Assembly: GCF_020567705.1 (NCBI RefSeq)
Contig: NZ_JAJDJU010000003.1
Location: 1 to 64,000 of the forward strand
DNA from: Acidocella sp. KAb 2-4
GTDB lineage: Bacteria; Pseudomonadota; Alphaproteobacteria; Acetobacterales; Acetobacteraceae
Reading direction: 5' to 3'
Length of the DNA stretch: 64,000 nucleotides
Of this stretch, positions 59,211-64,000 are shown one piece after another. The notes beneath the pieces were generated by a model, which did no database searches, was not told the DNA's origin, and worked only from the letters and a program-made list of their open reading frames with translations. Positions within the stretch are counted from its first letter, which is position 1. The number at the start of each line of letters is the position of its first letter. The translations under genes and the position numbers were made by a program.

Positions 59211-60992
59211 TTAACCGGCGGCGGCCTCGCGCAGCACCACGGGCCTCGCCACGGCGCGCGAGGCGGGCTCGCCCAGCAGCTTGCCCTGTGCGGCGTGGCA
59301 GCCCGCCCGGCGCAGCAGGGTCAGGGTGGACTCAGTCTCTACCCCCAGCGCCGTCACTTCCAGGCGCAGATTTGCCGCGAGGCTGAGGGTCGCGCTCACC
59401 ATGGTGTCGGCATTCTTGTCCTGCCCCAGCTTGGCGATATGGCGGCGGTCGATTTTCAGCCGGGTCAAGGGCAGGCCGCATACGGCGTTGAGCGAGGAGG
59501 CGCCGGTGCCGAAATCATCGAGCGCGACGCCGACGCCGAGGCTCCGCAGCCCAGGCAGCAGCGCGATCAGATCCGGCTGATTGGCGAGCAGCGCCTCGGT
59601 CATCTCGATTTCCAGCACCTCCGGCCGCAGCCCGGTTTTGCGCAGGATGGCGGCGAGGCACGCTGGCAGGGCCTCGCCGATGCCCCGTGCCGGCAGCAGG
59701 TTGAGCGCCATGCGCGGCGCCCCCACGGCCATGGCCTCGGCGCAGGCGCGCTCGATGAGCTGGCAGTAAAGCTCGTCCGCGAGTCCGGCGGCCTCGGCGA
59801 GCGGGGTGAACGCCTCCGGCCCGAGCAGGCCGCGCGCCGGGTGCTGCCAGCGGGGCAGCGCCTCGAACCCGCTGAGCGACAGATCGGCCAAGCTGAACAT
59901 TGGCTGGTAGAGCAGTCGGATTTCTCCCCGCGCCAGCGCCCCGCGCAGATCATCCGCCGGGGCCTCGGCCGGCCCGGCGACCCAGGCGGCCCGCGGGGCG
60001 CTGTCCTCGTGCCGGTAGAGATGCAGCCCGCCGCCGCCAGCCAGCCTGGCCTGCTCCAGCGCCAGCTCGGCGGCGCGTTGCAGGCCGTCGCCATCTGCCG
60101 CGTGCTCGGGGTACATGGCCAGCCCAACCGACAGGCTGAGCTTGGCCAGCCGGCCTTCGACGATGAAAGGCTCGCCGCAGGCCGCTTGCAGTTGCCCGCC
60201 GAGGCTGAGCCCGCGGTTGGGCGGTCCGCCCGCGCCGAGCAACACGGCGAATTTGTCGCCGCTGAGCCGGGCCAGGGCATCGTCCGGCCCCAGCATGGCG
60301 CTCAGGCGCGCGGTGAGCATCTGCAGCAGCGCATCGCCCCCGCCCCGCCCGAGCAGCTGATTCTGCGCCTTGAAGTTGTCGAGATCCATCAGGATCAGCG
60401 TCAGCCCCGTCTGGCCGCGTGCAGTTTCAGCGACGGCGCGGCGCAGCAGCTCGTTGAAGAGGCCGCGATTGGGCAGGCCGGTCAGCGCGTCATAATGCGT
60501 CAGCCGGGCGATATGGGCCTCATAACCACGCAGCTGGGTGACATCGCGGATCGCGGTGGCGGTCGCGGGCTGGCCCTCGAACGCCACGCACTGGCTGGCG
60601 AGTTCGACGATCATCTCGGTCTTGTTGGCGCGCAGCAGGGTGAAATCCTGTGGCGCGGCCTGTGGCGCTTCCAGCTCGGCGCGCAGGCCCGCCACCTGAT
60701 CGTCCCGCGCCAGGGTAGCGAAGCTCTGTCCCAGCCATTCGCGTTCGCGCACGCCGAGCATGCGCACCAGCGCGCGGTTCATCATCAGGATCACGCCCTG
60801 GCGGTGCACCAGCAGCCCGTCGAAACTCGCATCCGCGAGGCTCCGGCTCCATTGCCGGTGCGCGGCTTCCTCCGTTCGCTGGCGACGCCGCGCGGCCAGG
60901 CTATCCAGCCGCATCGCCGCCAGCGCCGCGCCAAGCAGCCCCAGCGCCGCCAATGTCACCCCCGCCGATCCGCCGAAATGCAGGTAGTCCAT
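59211..60992 (-). CDS. PAS-GGDEF-EAL protein with degenerate GGDEF
   Basis: 593 residues: an N-terminal membrane segment (about 9-29), a PAS-like domain (about 50-150), GGDEF-like domain (about 165-330) and EAL domain (about 350-580). The active-site GGDEF is replaced by SGDKF (244-248), so diguanylate cyclase activity is unlikely. The EAL domain keeps EAL (377-379), N431, E463, the DDFG pair (492-493), K513 and Q569, but the usual AEGVE is ALGVE (548-552), removing one expected metal-site Glu. Phosphodiesterase activity on cyclic di-GMP is therefore uncertain; sensing or inhibition are possible alternatives. Confidence 0.85.
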   Translation of the reverse strand: MDYLHFGGSAGVTLAALGLLGAALAAMRLDSLAARRRQRTEEAAHRQWSRSLADASFDGLLVHRQGVILMMNRALVRMLGVREREWLGQSFATLARDDQVAGLRAELEAPQAAPQDFTLLRANKTEMIVELASQCVAFEGQPATATAIRDVTQLRGYEAHIARLTHYDALTGLPNRGLFNELLRRAVAETARGQTGLTLILMDLDNFKAQNQLLGRGGGDALLQMLTARLSAMLGPDDALARLSGDKFAVLLGAGGPPNRGLSLGGQLQAACGEPFIVEGRLAKLSLSVGLAMYPEHAADGDGLQRAAELALEQARLAGGGGLHLYRHEDSAPRAAWVAGPAEAPADDLRGALARGEIRLLYQPMFSLADLSLSGFEALPRWQHPARGLLGPEAFTPLAEAAGLADELYCQLIERACAEAMAVGAPRMALNLLPARGIGEALPACLAAILRKTGLRPEVLEIEMTEALLANQPDLIALLPGLRSLGVGVALDDFGTGASSLNAVCGLPLTRLKIDRRHIAKLGQDKNADTMVSATLSLAANLRLEVTALGVETESTLTLLRRAGCHAAQGKLLGEPASRAVARPVVLREAAAG

Positions 60993-61113
60993 GGTCACGC
61001 CCCGATGGTAAATACAGCGGCAATCAAAGCTGATAATTGTTAACCGCTGCTCAATGTAAGGGTTGCGCAACTTTCGGCGGCGGCAATACTCGGCGCGGGG
61101 AGGACGTATTCGA

Positions 61114-61836
61114 ATGAGAATTCTGGTGTTTCAACATGCGGTTTCCGAGCATCCAGGCAGTTTCCGCGCGGTGATGGCCCGCGAGGGGCACGAGATGCAT
61201 GCGGTGGAGCTGGATGAGGGCGGGGTGATCCCGCCGCTGGAAGGCTTCGACGCGTTGTTGGTGATGGGCGGGCCGATGGATGTGTGGGAAACCGATAAAC
61301 ATCCCTGGCTGCTGGCGGAGATGGACGCGATCCGCGCCTGGACCGAGGCGGGGCGGCCTTATCTGGGCATCTGCCTTGGCCACCAGCTGCTGGCGCAGGC
61401 GCGCGGCGGGCATGTCGGCCCGATGGAAGGGGCGCCGGAAGTGGGCATCGCCCATGTGCCGGTGCAGGCCGACCCGATTTTCGACGGCGTGTCGGCGCTG
61501 TGCACCTGCTTTCAATGGCATGGGGCGGAGGTGAAGCGCCTGCCCGACGGGGCGGTGCGGCTGGCGGCCTCAGAGGCTTGCCCGGTGCAGGCCTTCCGCC
61601 TGGGCGAGGCGGCGTACGGGCTGCAATTCCACATGGAGCTGACCACCAGCACGGCGGGGGATTGGGCGCATTTGCCGGAATACGCGGCGGCGCTGGAGCG
61701 CGTGCGCGGCCCGGGCGGGCTGGCGCAGATCCAGGCCGAGGTGGCGCGGCATTTCCCCGCCCTGCATGGCGCGGCGCAGACGATCTTCGGTAATTTCCTG
61801 CGCCTCGCCGAGGCGCGGCTGCCAGTGGTCAGCTAG
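61114..61836 (+). CDS. Class I glutamine amidotransferase-like protein
   Basis: 240 residues. The nucleophile Cys is in YLGICLGHQLLAQA, with the His-Glu pair in QFHMELT. The opening RILVFQHAVSEHPGSFRAVM and LVMGGPMDVWETDKHPWL are typical of stand-alone GATase1 proteins related to GuaA-like/YbbI types whose acceptors are unknown. GGGGAGGA lies before ATG 61114. It is convergent with rsmD and overlaps its end by 8 nt. Confidence 0.82.
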   Translation: MRILVFQHAVSEHPGSFRAVMAREGHEMHAVELDEGGVIPPLEGFDALLVMGGPMDVWETDKHPWLLAEMDAIRAWTEAGRPYLGICLGHQLLAQARGGHVGPMEGAPEVGIAHVPVQADPIFDGVSALCTCFQWHGAEVKRLPDGAVRLAASEACPVQAFRLGEAAYGLQFHMELTTSTAGDWAHLPEYAAALERVRGPGGLAQIQAEVARHFPALHGAAQTIFGNFLRLAEARLPVVS

Positions 61837-62374
61837 CGCGCCAGATCTTCACCCGCGCCTTGCCGTGGGCGCGCTCGGCCAATGGTTCGGGCGTCTCCAG
61901 CGCGTCATCCGGGCCAAGCTCGGCCACGATCAGCGCGCCGGGAGCGATCCAGCCGCGCGATGTGAGCGCCGCCAGCGCCTGCGGCACCAGATCGTGCCCG
62001 TAAGGCGGGTCGAGGAACACCAGATCATGCGGTTCGCCGGGCGGGGCGGCCAGCACATCGCCCGCCACCACGCGGGCCACGCTCCCGGCCTTACAAGCGG
62101 CGATGTTGGCGCGCAGCGCCTTGAGCGCGGCCGGTGCCTGCTCGAAGAACACCACCCGCGCGGCGCCGCGCGAGAGCGCCTCCAGCCCATAGGCGCCGGT
62201 GCCTGCGAAGACGTCCAGCACCGTCGACCCGCGCAGATCGCACCAGGGGGCGTGGGCCAGAATGTCGAACACCGCCTGGCGGGCGCGGGCATTGGTGGGG
62301 CGGGTCTCCACCCCCTCGGGCGCGGCGAGTTTGCGGCCTTTGAACGCCCCGGCGATGATGCGCGGCGCGCTCAC
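61829..62374 (-). CDS. rsmD: 16S rRNA (guanine(966)-N2)-methyltransferase
   Basis: 181 residues. It begins PRIIAGAFKGRKLAAPEGVETRPTNARARQAVFDIL, has SAM motif VLDVFAGTGAYGLEALSRGA and the catalytic DPPY in LVFLDPPYGHDL. It methylates G966 of 16S rRNA. Its start overlaps the rluB stop by 4 nt. Confidence 0.95.
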   Translation of the reverse strand: MSAPRIIAGAFKGRKLAAPEGVETRPTNARARQAVFDILAHAPWCDLRGSTVLDVFAGTGAYGLEALSRGAARVVFFEQAPAALKALRANIAACKAGSVARVVAGDVLAAPPGEPHDLVFLDPPYGHDLVPQALAALTSRGWIAPGALIVAELGPDDALETPEPLAERAHGKARVKIWRAS

Positions 62375-63114
62375 TTCTCCAGGCCCGGCACCTGTTCGCG
62401 CAGCACCTTGCCGTTCACCTCCTCGGCGCAGCCGCGCGGCAGCGTGCCGAGCTGGAACGGCCCGTAGGCGACCCGGATCAGCCGCGTGACCGGCAGTTCC
62501 AGCGCCTGCATCACGCGGCGGATCTCGCGGTTCTTGCCCTCGCGCAGGCTCATCGAGAGCCAGGTGTTGGAGCGCTGCACGGAGTCGATATGCGCCTCGA
62601 TCGGCCCGTATTTCACGCCCTCCACCACCATGCCATCGGCCAGGCGCTTCAGCTTGTCGGGAGCGACGCCGCCATGCACGCGCACGCGGTAGCGGCGCAG
62701 CCAGCCCATCGCGGGCAATTCCAGCTTGCGGGCGAGCGCACCGTCATTGGTGAGCAGCAGCAGCCCCTCGGAGGTGAGATCCAGCCGCCCCACCGAGATC
62801 ACGCGCGGCATGCCGGGCGGCAGATTGTCGAACACGGTCGGGCGGCCTTCCGGGTCCTTATGCGTGGTCACCAGGCCGTCGGGCTTGTGGTAGCGCCATA
62901 GCCGCGTGCGTTCCGGCGCGTCCACGGGCTTGCCGTCCACCAGCACCATGTCGCCGGGTTTCACGAAGGTCGCGGGCTGCGTCACCGGCTCGTTATTCAG
63001 CCGCACGCGCCCGGCGGCGATCATCGCCTCGGCATCGCGGCGGCTGGCCACCCCGGCGCGGGAGAGGAATTTGGCGATGCGCTCGCCGCGGGCGGTGTCC
63101 TCCGCCTCAGTCAT
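62371..63114 (-). CDS. rluB: rRNA pseudouridine synthase, RluB/RsuA family
   Basis: 247 residues. An S4 domain (RIAKFLSRAGVASRRDAEAMI) precedes the catalytic domain with GRLDLTSEGLLLLTNDG, which holds the active Asp in the GRLD motif, and REGKNREIRRVMQALELPVTRLIRVAYGP. It modifies 23S (RluB-like) or 16S rRNA; RluB is the better fit but RsuA/RluE cannot be fully excluded. ATG 63114 overlaps the end of the upstream hydrolase gene by 8 nt. Confidence 0.92.
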   Translation of the reverse strand: MTEAEDTARGERIAKFLSRAGVASRRDAEAMIAAGRVRLNNEPVTQPATFVKPGDMVLVDGKPVDAPERTRLWRYHKPDGLVTTHKDPEGRPTVFDNLPPGMPRVISVGRLDLTSEGLLLLTNDGALARKLELPAMGWLRRYRVRVHGGVAPDKLKRLADGMVVEGVKYGPIEAHIDSVQRSNTWLSMSLREGKNREIRRVMQALELPVTRLIRVAYGPFQLGTLPRGCAEEVNGKVLREQVPGLEK

Positions 63115-63817
63115 GGCACGCCGCCAGGAAGGCTTGATACAGCGCGGTATCGCCCGGATCGACGAAATATTCCGGGTGCCATTGCACGCCAATGCAGAAT
63201 TTGCGCGCGGGATCTTCGATGCCCTCGATCACCCCATCCGGCGCCACGGCGTTGACCACGCTGCGCCCTGGCGCGCGCACGGCCTGATGGTGCGAGGTGT
63301 TCACCTGCATCGTGGCGCCCACGATCTCATAAAGCCGCGTGCCGGGGGTGATTTGCACCGTGTGGCCCGGCTCGTAATGGCTGGTCTTCTGCTCATGCTC
63401 CAGCGCATCCGCGATGGCGTCGGGGATATGCTGGAACAGCGTGCCGCCCAGCGCCACGGCCAGCAATTGCTGCCCGCCGCAAATGCCCAGCACGGGCATG
63501 TCGCGCCGCAGCGCCCCTTGCAGAAAGGCCATCTCGGCGGTGGTGCGGTCCGCCTTCAGCTCCACGGTCTGGTGGCGCTCGGTCTCGCCATACAGGGCCG
63601 GGTCCACGTCGAACGCGCCGCCGGTGACGATCAACCCGTCCAGCCGGTCGAGATACGCATCGGCCAGCGCCGCGTCGTGCGGCAGGGCCACGGCCAGCCC
63701 ACCGAGGCTGTTCACCGCCTCGGTGTAATTTTGCCGCAGCGCGTACCACGGATATTTCGACCAGCCGCCAGCGGGTTCGGCATCCAGGGTCAGACCAATC
63801 AAAGGGCGTTTTTTCAT
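63107..63817 (-). CDS. Gamma-glutamyl-gamma-aminobutyrate hydrolase-like (PuuD) class I amidotransferase
   Basis: 236 residues. The Cys nucleophile lies in MPVLGICGGQQLLAVALGGTLFQHI and the His-Glu pair in GVQWHPEYF. TGGAFDVDPALYGE and TSHHQAVRAPG also match the PuuD/peptidase C26 family, which cleaves gamma-glutamyl amides in putrescine use; the substrate here is inferred. ATG 63817 is preferred to an upstream TTG. Confidence 0.85.
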   Translation of the reverse strand: MKKRPLIGLTLDAEPAGGWSKYPWYALRQNYTEAVNSLGGLAVALPHDAALADAYLDRLDGLIVTGGAFDVDPALYGETERHQTVELKADRTTAEMAFLQGALRRDMPVLGICGGQQLLAVALGGTLFQHIPDAIADALEHEQKTSHYEPGHTVQITPGTRLYEIVGATMQVNTSHHQAVRAPGRSVVNAVAPDGVIEGIEDPARKFCIGVQWHPEYFVDPGDTALYQAFLAACHD

Positions 63818-63865
63818 GCCTTGCACCTAGACCCGCGCCGCCATGGAAGGCAAATCTGCGCGGCG

Positions 63866-64000
63866 ATGAAAACCCCGATGGAGATAGCCCTCAGCGAAGC
63901 CCGCCGCGCCGCCGAAGCCGGTGAGGTGCCGGTAGGCGCGGTGCTGACCGACGCCGCCGGTGTGGTGCTGGCCGTGGCGGGCAACCGCACCGAGGCCGGG
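63866..64000 (+). CDS. tadA: tRNA-specific adenosine deaminase, 5' part (cut by window edge)
   Basis: The first 45 codons are present and run off the right edge. IALSEARRAAEAGEVPVGAVLTDAAG and the following LAVAGNRTEAG match the N-terminus of TadA, which deaminates A34 to inosine in tRNA-Arg(ACG), the very tRNA encoded at 17686-17762. The zinc-binding HAE and PCxxC motifs would lie beyond the window. It is divergent from the PuuD-like gene. Confidence 0.85.
   Translation, partial: MKTPMEIALSEARRAAEAGEVPVGAVLTDAAGVVLAVAGNRTEAG

Overview
The window is high-GC DNA from an alphaproteobacterium. The chain ffh-rpsP-rimM-trmD-rplS-leuC-leuD-leuB, a MutL that carries the endonuclease motif of MutH-less bacteria, the sucCD/sucA-odhB cluster and the style of the outer-membrane proteins fit Rhodospirillales, most likely an acidophile-like member of Acetobacteraceae. 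The family-level placement is inference; no rRNA gene is present.

Accessory region (1 to about 17.68 kb). This ends against the 3' end of a tRNA-Arg(ACG) gene at 17686-17762, a typical island integration site. From left to right it holds: a nuclease-like orphan (236-1141); a restriction-modification operon whose four genes all overlap by 4 nt (HigA-like regulator, Vsr, 5mC methyltransferase, Eco29kI-like GIY-YIG endonuclease; 1987-4665); a mobile-element core (4771-12148) with a RepA-like hexameric helicase, two winged-helix-like proteins, a 782-bp non-coding divergent region full of perfect hairpins, two diverged copies of an unrecognised two-gene cassette (A1-B1 and A2-B2), an excisionase-like HTH protein, a tyrosine integrase and a small membrane protein; a decayed second copy of that membrane gene (12968-13097); an exported orphan; a zinc-finger membrane protein plus EcsC-family operon divergent from an XRE regulator; an AT-richer orphan; a MerR-regulated cation exporter with a textbook MerR operator; and a VOC-fold protein. 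Across 5-12 kb nearly every gene is preceded by a GC-rich hairpin ending shortly before its Shine-Dalgarno sequence.

Core chromosome (17.8-64 kb). Regions: leucine biosynthesis and the ffh-rplS translation/secretion operon (17.8-24.6 kb, minus); a Hint-domain protease-like protein, a NUDIX hydrolase and a divergent Atm1-type ABC transporter; rpmB and arfB; a cobalamin riboswitch in front of a btuB-type receptor; a second cation diffusion facilitator; typA; a lytic transglycosylase; kup; the TCA-cycle genes odhB, sucA, sucD and sucC (minus); zapE; pgsA, a lipoprotein, moaD and moaE; apt, a solute-binding protein, radA, cvpA, purF and crcB (plus); a beta-barrel porin; mutL; a PAS-GGDEF-EAL protein with degenerate GGDEF motif; a glutamine amidotransferase; rsmD, rluB and a PuuD-like hydrolase; and the start of tadA, cut by the right edge.

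The strongest candidate for an undescribed system is the tandem A-B cassette with its matching hairpin leaders (about 7.84-9.96 kb), inside an element that looks like an integrated replicon. All calls come from reading the sequence; no database search was possible.
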